Assembly (NCBI GenBank): GCA_022425725.1
Contig: JAKMEY010000039.1
Coordinates: 1 to 64,000 of the forward strand
Direction of reading: 5' to 3'
Origin: Ilumatobacteraceae bacterium
GTDB lineage: Bacteria > Actinomycetota > Acidimicrobiia > Acidimicrobiales > Ilumatobacteraceae
Length of the DNA: 64,000 nucleotides
The position numbers and the translations under genes are program-made. Position 1 is the stretch's first letter; every line of letters begins with the position of its first letter. This document shows positions 52,807 through 61,069 of this stretch, one piece after another. The notes beneath the pieces are model-generated. The model did no database searches, was not told the DNA's origin, and saw nothing but the letters and a program-made list of their open reading frames with translations.

Positions 52807-52814
52807 ACCTCCTT
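52807..52814 (-). promoter_or_regulatory. exceptionally strong Shine-Dalgarno
   Basis: An 8-base AAGGAGGT, a full match to the anti-Shine-Dalgarno end of 16S rRNA, lies 5 bases before the ATG at 52801. It fixes the start of the 104-residue basic protein and argues for high expression. Confidence 0.75.
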
Positions 52815-52901
52815 TTGAAGTGGTGGTAATCCTCCCCCTGCGTGCGACTATACATCCTTTCGCAAGACCGAAATTCACCTTTTCGGTCGTGGGGAACTGC
52901 G

Positions 52902-53657
52902 TCAGGATTTCGACGAAATTTTCGCCTTCAGCGCAGCGATACGCTCCTCAAACCACGGCTGTTTCGCCGTCCAGACCTGGGGGTCAAGTTCGCGGGCAAC
53001 CGCGTCGCTATGAGCGTCAATGTCAGCCATATCGCGAATGGTCTGCTTAGTGATCATCACCAATTCGCGTGGTGCAGACGCCGCTCCAGCAGCAAGTGCG
53101 CGAGCGGCATTCATCAACTCGTCATCTTCCACGCACCGATACACGAGGCCGATGCGCTCCGCCTCGGATCCATTAACCACCTCAGAAAAAATCACCGTTG
53201 CGAACGCAGCTTGAGCGCCAACGATCTGCCGCTGCATCCACGTGTGACCTCCGCCTGGATGCAATCCGATCTGCAAAAACCGTGTATCGAATCTTGCTCG
53301 GCGGGCAGCGATTCGGAGATCACACCCAAGCGCAAGATTCATGCCAGCACCAACTGCCGCGCCATTCACGGCCGCAATTGTTGGCAGCGTCGACCGAGCA
53401 ATCCGCAAGAAGCCCTCGTAAATAGTTCCAAGGCTCTCCGCCGTTGCGGTCTGAAGATTTCCGAGGTCGGCACCTGCGCAAAACGCCGAGCCAGCACCGG
53501 TCACAATCACCGCTGAGCACCCCTCATCTGCTTCGAACTCATCCATTGCAGCGCAGATTTCTTCCACCATTGGCATCGTCATCGTGTTGCGAGCCTCCGG
53601 CGCATTTAGTGTCAGCGTGCCGATTCCATCTGAGATATCTGTCAAAAGATTGGACAT
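52902..53657 (-). CDS. crotonase-fold protein (enoyl-CoA hydratase/isomerase family)
   Basis: 251 residues. The oxyanion-hole motifs FCAGADLG and AAVNGAAVGAGMNLALG are clear, so it binds acyl-CoA. The two glutamates of typical enoyl-CoA hydratases are missing: Asn107 and Phe127 occupy the positions of rat Glu144 and Glu164 by my alignment. It may be an isomerase, hydrolase or decarboxylase-type member rather than a hydratase. ATG at 53657. It diverges from the BMP-type lipoprotein gene. Confidence 0.85.
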   Translation of the reverse strand: MSNLLTDISDGIGTLTLNAPEARNTMTMPMVEEICAAMDEFEADEGCSAVIVTGAGSAFCAGADLGNLQTATAESLGTIYEGFLRIARSTLPTIAAVNGAAVGAGMNLALGCDLRIAARRARFDTRFLQIGLHPGGGHTWMQRQIVGAQAAFATVIFSEVVNGSEAERIGLVYRCVEDDELMNAARALAAGAASAPRELVMITKQTIRDMADIDAHSDAVARELDPQVWTAKQPWFEERIAALKAKISSKS

Positions 53658-53726
53658 GAAGAAAGTCTCGCATGATTGTCATCGGCTTCAGCAATGGAAG
53701 CCTCCAGAAACCGAGTAGTGTCTGGG

Positions 53727-53740
53727 TGTTCACGTGAACA
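53727..53740. promoter_or_regulatory. 14-bp palindrome upstream of the nucleoside-binding lipoprotein
   Basis: TGTTCACGTGAACA is a perfect palindrome, 65 bases before the lipoprotein ATG at 53805. It looks like an operator for a GntR- or LacI-type regulator of nucleoside uptake. No regulator gene lies next to it. Confidence 0.5.
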
Positions 53741-53746
53741 AGTCCT

Positions 53747-53760
53747 GCGAAGTTCTTCGC
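53747..53760. promoter_or_regulatory. second 14-bp inverted repeat in the same promoter region
   Basis: GCGAAGTTCTTCGC: 6-base arms with a 2-base centre, 6 bases after the first palindrome. It may be a second operator, or a small hairpin in the 5' leader. The rest of the 147-base region shows no clear promoter boxes. Confidence 0.35.
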
Positions 53761-53804
53761 TTCCTGGGACATCAACCAACTACATCCCGACACAAGGGGG
53801 AGAA

Positions 53805-54959
53805 ATGATCAAGTCAAAGCGCATCGCGGTTGCTGCAATGGCAGCCGTGCTTGCTCTCGCCGGTGCTGCTTGCGGAAGTGACGATCCCGTCGCTGACGAG
53901 CCAGCCGCCGAAGAGCCAGCCGCCGAAGAGCCAGCCGCCGAAGAGCCAGCCGCCGAAGAGCCAGCCGAAGAGCCCGCCGAAGAGCCCGCCGCTGAAGAAG
54001 AAGCAACCGAAGAGCCCGCCGAAGAGGCTGGACCATTCCTCGGACTCGCATTCGACACCGGTGGCCGCGGTGACGGCACGTTTAACGACATGGCAGGGCA
54101 AGGAGCAGACAGCGCGGAAGCCAACCTCGGTATTGCCGTTCAGGAACTCGAAGCAACCAGTGACCAAGACCGCCAACCAAACCTCGAGGCACTTGCAGGA
54201 GCGGGCAACAAGCTCGTCGTAGCAGTCGGCTTCGCCTTCGGTGACGCTCTCGCCCCAATCGCTGAAGCCAACCCAGATATGTTCTTCGGCTGGATCGACG
54301 GCTATTACGACGGACCGAACATCATCACCACGGCATTCTCCGAGCAAGAAGGTTCATTCCTCGTCGGTGCAGCCGCCGCGTTGAAGAGTCAGTCGGGCAA
54401 GATCGGCTTCATCGGAGGTCAGGAAATCGATCTCATTAAGAGGTTCGAGGCCGGCTATATCGCAGGTGCGAAGGCCGTCAACCCGGATATCGTGGTCGAA
54501 TCGGCTTACCTCGGCGCCGCAGGCGACAACGCTGCATGGGGCTCACCAGACAAGGCCAAGGAAATTGCTGGAGCATGGTACGCGGACGGCGCAGACGTCG
54601 TGTACACCGCTGCTGGCGGATCAGGTCGCGGAATGATTGAGGCTGCCGTTGAAGCCGGAGACGGCAAGTGGGCAATCGGCGTCGATAACGATGAATGCAG
54701 CTTCGATACCGAAGAGCAGAAGGCTCATCGCTTGACCTCAATGCTGAAGCGAGTTGATACGGCCGTTGAAGAAATGGCGAAGAGTGTTCAGGATGGAACC
54801 GCCGCAGGCGGCTTCTACACCTTCAACCTGGCAAACGATGGTGTCGGCTACGCGACAACTTGCGGCAACGTCGACGACATTGTCGACCAGCTTGAAGATT
54901 ACAAGGCTCAGATCATCGCCGGAGACATTGAGGTTCCAACCTCACCTGAAGGTCTCTAA
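53805..54959 (+). CDS. BMP-family nucleoside-binding lipoprotein
   Basis: Substrate-binding lipoprotein of a nucleoside ABC transporter (PnrA/Bmp/YufN type), 384 residues. The lipobox ends at Cys23 (ALAGAACG). A Glu/Ala/Pro linker of about 45 residues follows. The BMP domain begins FLGLAFDTGGRGDGTFNDMAGQGA and continues to GVGYATTCGNVDDIV. ATG at 53805 with AGGGGGAG just upstream; longer frames upstream are not used. It heads the operon but is separated from the ATPase by 171 bases holding several hairpins. Confidence 0.92.
   Translation: MIKSKRIAVAAMAAVLALAGAACGSDDPVADEPAAEEPAAEEPAAEEPAAEEPAEEPAEEPAAEEEATEEPAEEAGPFLGLAFDTGGRGDGTFNDMAGQGADSAEANLGIAVQELEATSDQDRQPNLEALAGAGNKLVVAVGFAFGDALAPIAEANPDMFFGWIDGYYDGPNIITTAFSEQEGSFLVGAAAALKSQSGKIGFIGGQEIDLIKRFEAGYIAGAKAVNPDIVVESAYLGAAGDNAAWGSPDKAKEIAGAWYADGADVVYTAAGGSGRGMIEAAVEAGDGKWAIGVDNDECSFDTEEQKAHRLTSMLKRVDTAVEEMAKSVQDGTAAGGFYTFNLANDGVGYATTCGNVDDIVDQLEDYKAQIIAGDIEVPTSPEGL
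53898..53957 (+). repeat. four perfect 15-bp tandem repeats in the lipoprotein linker
   Basis: Unit GAGCCAGCCGCCGAA four times in a row (53898-53957), followed by two 12-base variants ending near 53981. It codes for a Glu-Pro-Ala-Ala-Glu repeat between the lipobox and the BMP domain. The copy number may vary by slippage, which would change linker length without a frameshift. Confidence 0.85.
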
Positions 54960-54972
54960 CCGATAGGTGATT

Positions 54973-54988
54973 CCCGCTTTCGAGCGGG
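54973..54988 (+). other. hairpin with UUCG tetraloop
   Basis: CCCGCT-TTCG-AGCGGG, 13 bases after the lipoprotein stop. UUCG-type loops are very stable, so it may stop 3' decay or help end transcription of the lipoprotein mRNA. Confidence 0.6.
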
Positions 54989-55008
54989 ATAACTGCGAAC
55001 AATTTGTG

Positions 55009-55037
55009 GAGAGCCCGGGTGATTCACCCGGGCTCTC
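55009..55037 (+). terminator. strong hairpin between lipoprotein and ATPase genes
   Basis: A perfect 13-base stem GAGAGCCCGGGTG with ATT loop and its exact complement (55025-55037), followed by TTCTTCG. It is the best terminator-like structure in the window. As the downstream genes belong to the same pathway, it probably gives partial termination, leaving more lipoprotein than transporter. Confidence 0.75.
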
Positions 55038-55051
55038 TTCTTCGTCTCGCC

Positions 55052-55078
55052 GAAGCACTACTCTTCTACTAGTGCTTC
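55052..55078 (+). other. third inverted repeat in the same gap
   Basis: Arms GAAGCACTA (55052-55060) and TAGTGCTTC (55070-55078) with a 9-base loop. Together with a shorter GGGTC-GCA-GACCC hairpin at 55090-55102 it fills the leader before the ATPase ATG at 55131. An operator or an mRNA structure controlling the transporter genes is possible. Confidence 0.5.
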
Positions 55079-55130
55079 AACACTTTGCGGGGTCGCAGAC
55101 CCAAACCAATAATGCAACGAGGGAGGGCCG

Positions 55131-56654
55131 ATGAGCAGCACGCCTGCTGTTGAACTCCGCGGAATCGGAAAACGATTTCCCGGGGTGATTGCGAATTACA
55201 ACGTTGATCTCAACGTTCGAGCCGGAACTATTCACGCCATCGTCGGTGAAAATGGAGCCGGTAAATCGACCCTGATGAAGACGCTCTACGGAATGCAAGA
55301 GCCCGACTCTGGAACGATTTCTGTTGAAGGAGCCGAGCGCCGTTTCAAGTCACCGAGTGATGCAATCAACGCTGGCATCGGCATGGTGCACCAGCACTTC
55401 ATGCTTGCCGACAACCTCACCGTTCTTGAGAACATCATTCTCGGAAGCGAACCAGGTCGCCGAGGCATTATCGATAGTAAACAGGCCCGCACACGGATTG
55501 AAGAAATAATGTCGGCCATCAGTACCGACCTTGATCTCGACGTTCCAGTCAGCGAACTCGGCGTCGGCGAGCGCCAACGCGTTGAGATTGTCAAAGTGCT
55601 GTTTCGGGGTGCCCGAATTCTCATCCTTGATGAACCGACCGCAGTTCTTGTTCCGGAAGAGGTCGACGAATTGTTCGTCACGCTCAGCAGTCTCGTCAAC
55701 GACGGGGCAACCGTGATCTTTATTTCTCACAAACTTGATGAGGTCCTGCAGGTCTCGAATGACATCACCGTCATGCGTCAGGGCACCACCGTTGCGGAAA
55801 CCACGCCCGGAAGCATCGATCGATCGGGGCTCGCAGAACTGATGGTCGGGTCAGAACTCCCCTCGCCGGAGGGAAGAACCTCTGACATCAAAGACGATGT
55901 TCGTCTCAACGTCGAAAACCTGACCGTCATGGGCTTCGAAGGGCGCCCCGCAGTTGACGGCGCATCGATCACCATTCGATCAGGCGAAATTGTTGGGATC
56001 GCTGGGGTCGAGGGAAATGGACAGTACGAACTGTGCGCAGCGCTCCTTGGTCTTGTGCCGTCAACCGGCACGGTTACTGTCGACGGCGCCGACCTCACGA
56101 AAGCAACCACTCGGCAACGACATGATGCTGGCCTTGCCTACATCCCGTTTGACCGTCACCGAGAGGGGCTCATGCTGAACGCTCCGCTTTGGGAAAACAC
56201 ATTGCTTGGGCGAGAAGACGAAGATCAATTTGGAAAAGGACCGCTCGTCGACGCGGCATCGATCCGGGCGTACACCGTTGACATCATCAAGCGCTTTGGA
56301 GTGCTTACTCCAAACGAGACGACACCGGCGTTTGCGCTCTCGGGGGGCAACCAACAAAAACTCATCGTTGGTCGCACACTTACGACGAACCCCGGGGTTC
56401 TCGTCGCCGCTCACCCGACTCGCGGCATTGACGTCGGTGCACAAGCGGCGGTGTGGGACGAAATTCGGCGAGCCCGTGACAATGGAATGGCTGTTCTTCT
56501 CGTCTCTGCCGATCTTGAAGAGCTGTTGGGGCTTTCCGACTCAATTGCAGTGATGTTTGACGGAAGTATCACCGCAACGCTGAACCCCGATGACGTCACC
56601 GCAAGCGAGTTGGGGAGCTACATGACAGGCGCGCACGAAGAGGTCGCATCATGA
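55131..56654 (+). CDS. nucleoside ABC transporter ATP-binding protein (double cassette)
   Basis: 507 residues with two fused ABC cassettes, as in YufO/RbsA-type importers. First cassette: GENGAGKST, LGVGERQRVEIVKVL, LILDEPTAVL. Second: GVEGNGQYE in place of a full Walker A, and LSGGNQQKLIVGRTL. The second site is degenerate, as is usual for this family. ATG at 55131 with GGGAGGG upstream. The stop overlaps the first permease (ATGA). Confidence 0.94.
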   Translation: MSSTPAVELRGIGKRFPGVIANYNVDLNVRAGTIHAIVGENGAGKSTLMKTLYGMQEPDSGTISVEGAERRFKSPSDAINAGIGMVHQHFMLADNLTVLENIILGSEPGRRGIIDSKQARTRIEEIMSAISTDLDLDVPVSELGVGERQRVEIVKVLFRGARILILDEPTAVLVPEEVDELFVTLSSLVNDGATVIFISHKLDEVLQVSNDITVMRQGTTVAETTPGSIDRSGLAELMVGSELPSPEGRTSDIKDDVRLNVENLTVMGFEGRPAVDGASITIRSGEIVGIAGVEGNGQYELCAALLGLVPSTGTVTVDGADLTKATTRQRHDAGLAYIPFDRHREGLMLNAPLWENTLLGREDEDQFGKGPLVDAASIRAYTVDIIKRFGVLTPNETTPAFALSGGNQQKLIVGRTLTTNPGVLVAAHPTRGIDVGAQAAVWDEIRRARDNGMAVLLVSADLEELLGLSDSIAVMFDGSITATLNPDDVTASELGSYMTGAHEEVAS

Positions 56655-57796
56655 GCGAGACAGCAACAGCCCCGTCACGCCCATCAGGCCCGTTAGCCAA
56701 GATCTTGACCCCTTCTCGGGCATCAGGATTACGCACCTCTGGAACGACGCTCGCAAGTTCGCTCATTGCCGTCATCATCGCTCTTGGGATTTCAGCGGTC
56801 ATGCTGTTCATCACCGGGAAAGACCCGGTGACAGCGCTTACCACCATCATCGACACCGCCCAAAACACCGACAAGTTGTTAGAGATGATGCGACGAGCAA
56901 CACCACTCATCTTCTCTGCAACCGCTGTGGCTATCGGCTTCAAAATGAACATCTTCAATATCGGAGTCGAAGGTCAATATCTCTTCGCTGCGCTGATGGC
57001 AGCCGAGGCAGGAAGCCATCTGAGTCTTCCGGGGCCACTTCACGTGACCGCAATTCTTGTGGTTGCTTTGATCTCCGGTGCTGCGTGGGCTGGCATCTCC
57101 GCATTCCTCAAAGTCCGCAAAAACATCCACGAAGTCATTTCGACGATCATGTTGAACTACATAGCGCTCTCATTTATTCAATGGCTTTTCAACAGCTTCT
57201 TCCGCGATGACTCTGTGGAAGGACTCAATATCAAGACAACGATCATCGAAGAATCTGGACGGCTACCCGACCTCGTTGAGGGACGGCTCAACTCGATGTT
57301 TATTATCGCTCTCATCGTCGTGGCCATTTTCTGGGTGGTGGTGTACCGGAGCACATTCGGTTTCAAACTTCGTGCCTCGGGCTACAACGCGACCGCCGCC
57401 TCAACCGCGGGAATCAGCGCAACGAAGATGACCGTTATCGCATTACTGCTCTCAGGTGCCGTCGCCGGCCTTGTTGCGATGCAAAGCGTTCTCGGTGAAA
57501 CCCATGCCTACGGCCCGAGTGCTACCCCAATCCAACTCGGGTTTGCAGGAATCACCGTTGCGCTTCTCGGCAGAAATCATCCGGTCGGCATCGTGATCGC
57601 AGCTTTGCTCTTTGGCTTCCTCGACTCAACATCTGCTCAACTTCAGCTTGCGGACGTGCCGAACTCAATCGTCAAGGTGATGCAGGCCATCATTGTGCTC
57701 ACCGTCGTGATCGTGAACGAAGCCGCAGTCCGCAGAACGAACATCAAGACCGCTGAACGAGCGCGAGCCGAACTCGCAGCAGGGAGTGGAGCATGA
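56651..57796 (+). CDS. nucleoside ABC transporter permease, first (YufP-like)
   Basis: 381 residues with about nine hydrophobic segments and the family blocks RRATPLIFSATAVAIGFKMNIFNIGVEGQY and NIHEVISTIMLNYIALSF, which mark the BMP-transporter permeases. The N-terminus is polar (to about 35). ATG at 56651 overlaps the ATPase stop and its end overlaps the second permease (ATGA). Confidence 0.92.
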   Translation: MSETATAPSRPSGPLAKILTPSRASGLRTSGTTLASSLIAVIIALGISAVMLFITGKDPVTALTTIIDTAQNTDKLLEMMRRATPLIFSATAVAIGFKMNIFNIGVEGQYLFAALMAAEAGSHLSLPGPLHVTAILVVALISGAAWAGISAFLKVRKNIHEVISTIMLNYIALSFIQWLFNSFFRDDSVEGLNIKTTIIEESGRLPDLVEGRLNSMFIIALIVVAIFWVVVYRSTFGFKLRASGYNATAASTAGISATKMTVIALLLSGAVAGLVAMQSVLGETHAYGPSATPIQLGFAGITVALLGRNHPVGIVIAALLFGFLDSTSAQLQLADVPNSIVKVMQAIIVLTVVIVNEAAVRRTNIKTAERARAELAAGSGA

Positions 57797-59070
57797 GCAC
57801 CACATCAATCTCTACCTCACCTACCAACATCGCTCTCTCACCGCGGATACGTCTCCTCTCCATCGGGTTATCCCTCGTCGCGGTGATGTCGGTGACCCGA
57901 CTATGGACTGGGTTCGACAACCTCACCTCGTCGGGAACCATCGGAGCCGCACTTCGACTCACCGTGCCGATCATGCTTGCCGGACTCGCAGGACTCTGGG
58001 CTGAGCGTGTGGGAATTCTCAATATTGGTATCGAAGGAATGATGATCCTCGGCACGTGGTTTGGCGCATTTGGTGCCTGGAAATACGGACCATGGATTGG
58101 ATTTCTCTTTGCGATCTTTGGCGGTGCGCTCGGCGGTCTCATCCACGCTGTCGCCACAATTCGGTTCAACATCGACCAAGTGATCTCAGGTGTCGTCATG
58201 AACTTGCTTGCGTTCTTCGGCGTCCGGTACCTCAGCGAATTGGTCTTTGTCGGACAACCTCAAGGCGGTATCAGCCAGTCACCTCCACAATCTTCAGCGA
58301 TACCAAAAGTCGATGTTCCATTCCTCGCAGGTGGACCTGTTGGTTCATCGTCGACACCTGACGCTCTTGGATGGCTTGAAGAACGAGGATGGTTCCTTAT
58401 CGCCGACCTTTCGGGCATGACGCGTGGACTTATGTCGGGATTGTCGCTCGCCTCACTCATCGCACTGCTCCTCATCCCCCTTTCTGCATGGGTCTTGTGG
58501 CGCACCAGTTTTGGGTTGCGACTGCGGTCATCGGGAGAGGCACCTGAGGCTGCAGAGTCACTCGGTGTGAACGTCATTCGGGTTCGCTACATCGGACTCC
58601 TCATCAGCGGTGGATTTGCCGGACTTGGTGGAGGGTTCCTCTCGATCATCTCCTCGTCGTATTACCGGCAAGGCCAGACCGCCGGCCGAGGATTCATTGG
58701 ACTTGCAACGATGATCTTCGGTAACTGGCGACCCAGCGGGATTCTCGGTGGAGCTGCCGTATTTGGCTACTCAGAGAGCATCAAGCTTGTCGCTGGTGGA
58801 TCAATCACCGGGCTGTTCCTCTTCATCTTCTTTGTGAGCGCAATCGTCGGTCTCATCTCGCTGTTGCGACGACAAATGCGGCGAGGAACAACCGGCATCG
58901 GAGTATCGGTGATCGCGCTTATCGCGTATCTGACCGTCGACGAAGTTCCCGAGTCGCTGACTCAGTCTCTGCCCTACGTGATCACGCTTATCGTGCTTGC
59001 CACCGCCAGTCAACGTTTGCGACCGCCGGCGAAAGCGGGTGTGCCCTATCGACCCGGCGGGGCTCACTAA
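57793..59070 (+). CDS. nucleoside ABC transporter permease, second (YufQ-like)
   Basis: 425 residues, about nine hydrophobic segments. The paralogous motifs VPIMLAGLAGLWAERVGILNIGIEGMM and NIDQVISGVVMNLLAFFGVRYL match the first permease. A loop of about 60 residues near 150-210 (QPQGGISQSPPQSSAIPKVD) would face outside. ATG at 57793 overlaps the previous stop; its stop TAA shares a base with the ATG of the first adenosine deaminase. Confidence 0.92.
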   Translation: MSTTSISTSPTNIALSPRIRLLSIGLSLVAVMSVTRLWTGFDNLTSSGTIGAALRLTVPIMLAGLAGLWAERVGILNIGIEGMMILGTWFGAFGAWKYGPWIGFLFAIFGGALGGLIHAVATIRFNIDQVISGVVMNLLAFFGVRYLSELVFVGQPQGGISQSPPQSSAIPKVDVPFLAGGPVGSSSTPDALGWLEERGWFLIADLSGMTRGLMSGLSLASLIALLLIPLSAWVLWRTSFGLRLRSSGEAPEAAESLGVNVIRVRYIGLLISGGFAGLGGGFLSIISSSYYRQGQTAGRGFIGLATMIFGNWRPSGILGGAAVFGYSESIKLVAGGSITGLFLFIFFVSAIVGLISLLRRQMRRGTTGIGVSVIALIAYLTVDEVPESLTQSLPYVITLIVLATASQRLRPPAKAGVPYRPGGAH

Positions 59071-60155
59071 TGGCAGTTGACGTCACGTCAGACGCCATTG
59101 TCTCCGCGCCAAAAGCACTGCTCCACGACCATCTCGATGGCGGCCTACGAATCGAAACCATCCTTGATTTGTCCGAGGTCATTGGTTGGACACCTCAACT
59201 GCCGACAACCGACCCCGCCGATCTTCAAGCGTGGTTTACTGCCGGAGCTGCTGCGAAAGACCTCCTGAAGTATCTCGCAACATTTGAACACACGTTGGCG
59301 GTCATGCAAGACCCTTCGCATATTGAACGAGTGGCATTCGAAGCCGTCGAAGACCTCGCCAACGACGGGGTCGTCTACGCCGAAATTCGTTTCGCTCCGG
59401 AATTGCACGACATGCCATTTGAAGCTTCGGCCGAGGCGATCTGCGCCGGCTTTCGACGAGCAGAAACCTCAGCCCACGAGAAGGGCCTCTCGATCTCGGC
59501 AAACCTCATCGTCTGTGCAATGCGTACCGAACGTCGATCTGTCGAGGTGGTCGAATTCGTTGACCGTTACCGCTCTACAGAGAGCAAAGTTGTTGCCTTC
59601 GACCTTGCCGGTGCCGAAACCGGTTGGCCTCCGTCGCTACACGCAGACGCTCTCGCCATCGCCCGCCAACGTCATATCAATGTGACGATTCATGCAAGTG
59701 AGCCACCTGACCTCGAGTTGATTTCTGACGCACTTGCCCACGGTGCTCACCGGATCGGACACGGAGTTCGACTCGATAGAGACACCCAACTCGACAACGA
59801 TGAACTCGTCTTGGGCCCCCTCGCGTCGTTTATCCGTGACCGGCAAATACACCTCGAAATGGCACCAACATGTAACACCCAAATTGGTGCCGTTAACTCT
59901 GTGGCTGAACATCCAGTCATTCCATTCATGCGCGCTGGCTTTAACGTCGGCGTGAACACCGACAACCGTTTGATGAGCGATGTGAGCCCGTCGAGTGAGC
60001 TCGTTGCACTGCATGACGCCCACCAACTGTCGTGGTCAGACATCGAGCGACTCGTGACAAACGCGATTTCATCTGGGTTTGCCCCACTCACCGAGCGTCA
60101 ACACATCATTGACGACATTGTCGCTCCGGCATATTTGTCACTTGCCAACCGCTGA
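59070..60155 (+). CDS. adenosine deaminase-family protein, diverged copy
   Basis: 361 residues. HDHLDGG (His19, His21) binds zinc; HRIGHGVRL and VNTDNRLMS supply later ligands. The usual HAGE catalytic segment reads HASE (His208 to Glu211), so Glu is kept but Gly is replaced, and the sequence after it (PPDLELISDAL) differs from canonical adenosine deaminases. It may prefer a modified nucleoside. ATG overlaps the permease stop by one base. It is 38 bases before the PHYHD1-like gene. Confidence 0.87.
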   Translation: MAVDVTSDAIVSAPKALLHDHLDGGLRIETILDLSEVIGWTPQLPTTDPADLQAWFTAGAAAKDLLKYLATFEHTLAVMQDPSHIERVAFEAVEDLANDGVVYAEIRFAPELHDMPFEASAEAICAGFRRAETSAHEKGLSISANLIVCAMRTERRSVEVVEFVDRYRSTESKVVAFDLAGAETGWPPSLHADALAIARQRHINVTIHASEPPDLELISDALAHGAHRIGHGVRLDRDTQLDNDELVLGPLASFIRDRQIHLEMAPTCNTQIGAVNSVAEHPVIPFMRAGFNVGVNTDNRLMSDVSPSSELVALHDAHQLSWSDIERLVTNAISSGFAPLTERQHIIDDIVAPAYLSLANR

Positions 60156-60193
60156 TCTCGTCAAGCCCTCGTGACCGGCGTACGCTCAAGGGT

Positions 60194-61069
60194 ATGTCCG
60201 CTTTGCTCACCGATGAACAAATTGCATCGTTTGAACGCGATGGCTTCCTTGCTGTGCCCGACTTCATGGGTTCGCAGACCCGAATGTCGATCCGTGAGCG
60301 GGCAATTGACCTCGTCGACAGCTGGGAGCCATCTGGCGAAAACACCGTGTTCACCACCGAAGAGCAAGAACGAGTCTCCAACCATGAGTTCTTGTCGTCA
60401 GGTGGTCGTATTTGGTGTTTCTTCGAAGAAGAAGCATTCGATGAACGCGGCGAGCTACGGCAGGCAAAAGAACTCAGTATCAACAAGATCGGTCATGCAC
60501 AGCACGATCTCGATGATGTGTTTGAGCGCGCCACCTATACCTCAGATCTTGCCCAGATCGCAGCCGATATCGGAATGACTGACGCTCTGGCATTACAGAG
60601 CATGTACATCTTTAAGCAGCCGGGCATTGGTGGTGAAGTGAGTTGCCACCAAGACGGCACTTTCCTTTACACCGACCCGCTGACGGTCACCGGATTCTGG
60701 TTCGCGGTCGAAGATTCCACCATTGACAACGGTTGCCTCTGGGCCGCCCCTGGCGGCCACAAGCCTCCGCTACGGAAAGTCTTCCGCCGCGTCGGATCTG
60801 ACGATGAGGGCACCGTCTTTGAAGATCTCGATGAGACACCGCTTCCAGATCCGGCAAAAGACCTTGTACCGCTGGAGGTCCCCGCAGGAACAATGGTGAT
60901 TCTCAATGGGAAACTCCCCCATTGGAGTGACGTCAACAGGTCACCGGTGAGCCGTCACGCGTACACCTTGCATTGCATCTCTGCTTCAGCGACATATCCA
61001 GATTGGAACTGGCTGCAACGACCGGCAGATATGCCATTGCGCCGACTCGATCGCAGTGATCGTCGATGA
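60194..61069 (+). CDS. PHYHD1-like Fe(II)/2-oxoglutarate dioxygenase
   Basis: 291 residues of the phytanoyl-CoA dioxygenase (PhyH) superfamily. The iron triad is His152, Asp154 (CHQDGTFLYTDPL) and His243 (KLPHWSD), and Arg254 should bind 2-oxoglutarate. From memory, long stretches match human PHYHD1: INKIGHA, LQSMYIFKQPGIGGEVS, AVEDSTIDNGCLW, RHAYTLH. It is not a typical phytanoyl-CoA hydroxylase. ATG at 60194. The stop overlaps the second adenosine deaminase (ATGA), so it is made together with nucleoside salvage enzymes. A role on modified nucleosides is my inference. Confidence 0.87.
   Translation: MSALLTDEQIASFERDGFLAVPDFMGSQTRMSIRERAIDLVDSWEPSGENTVFTTEEQERVSNHEFLSSGGRIWCFFEEEAFDERGELRQAKELSINKIGHAQHDLDDVFERATYTSDLAQIAADIGMTDALALQSMYIFKQPGIGGEVSCHQDGTFLYTDPLTVTGFWFAVEDSTIDNGCLWAAPGGHKPPLRKVFRRVGSDDEGTVFEDLDETPLPDPAKDLVPLEVPAGTMVILNGKLPHWSDVNRSPVSRHAYTLHCISASATYPDWNWLQRPADMPLRRLDRSDRR

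Noticed and set aside
53898-53981. Direct repeats that could suggest a CRISPR array or a satellite.
   Set aside because: The units are contiguous, in frame and encode a Glu-Pro-Ala linker; there are no spacers.
53809-54347. Antisense frames rich in Gly, Phe, Leu or Arg opposite the lipoprotein linker.
   Set aside because: They are mirror translations of the 15-bp repeat and not genes.
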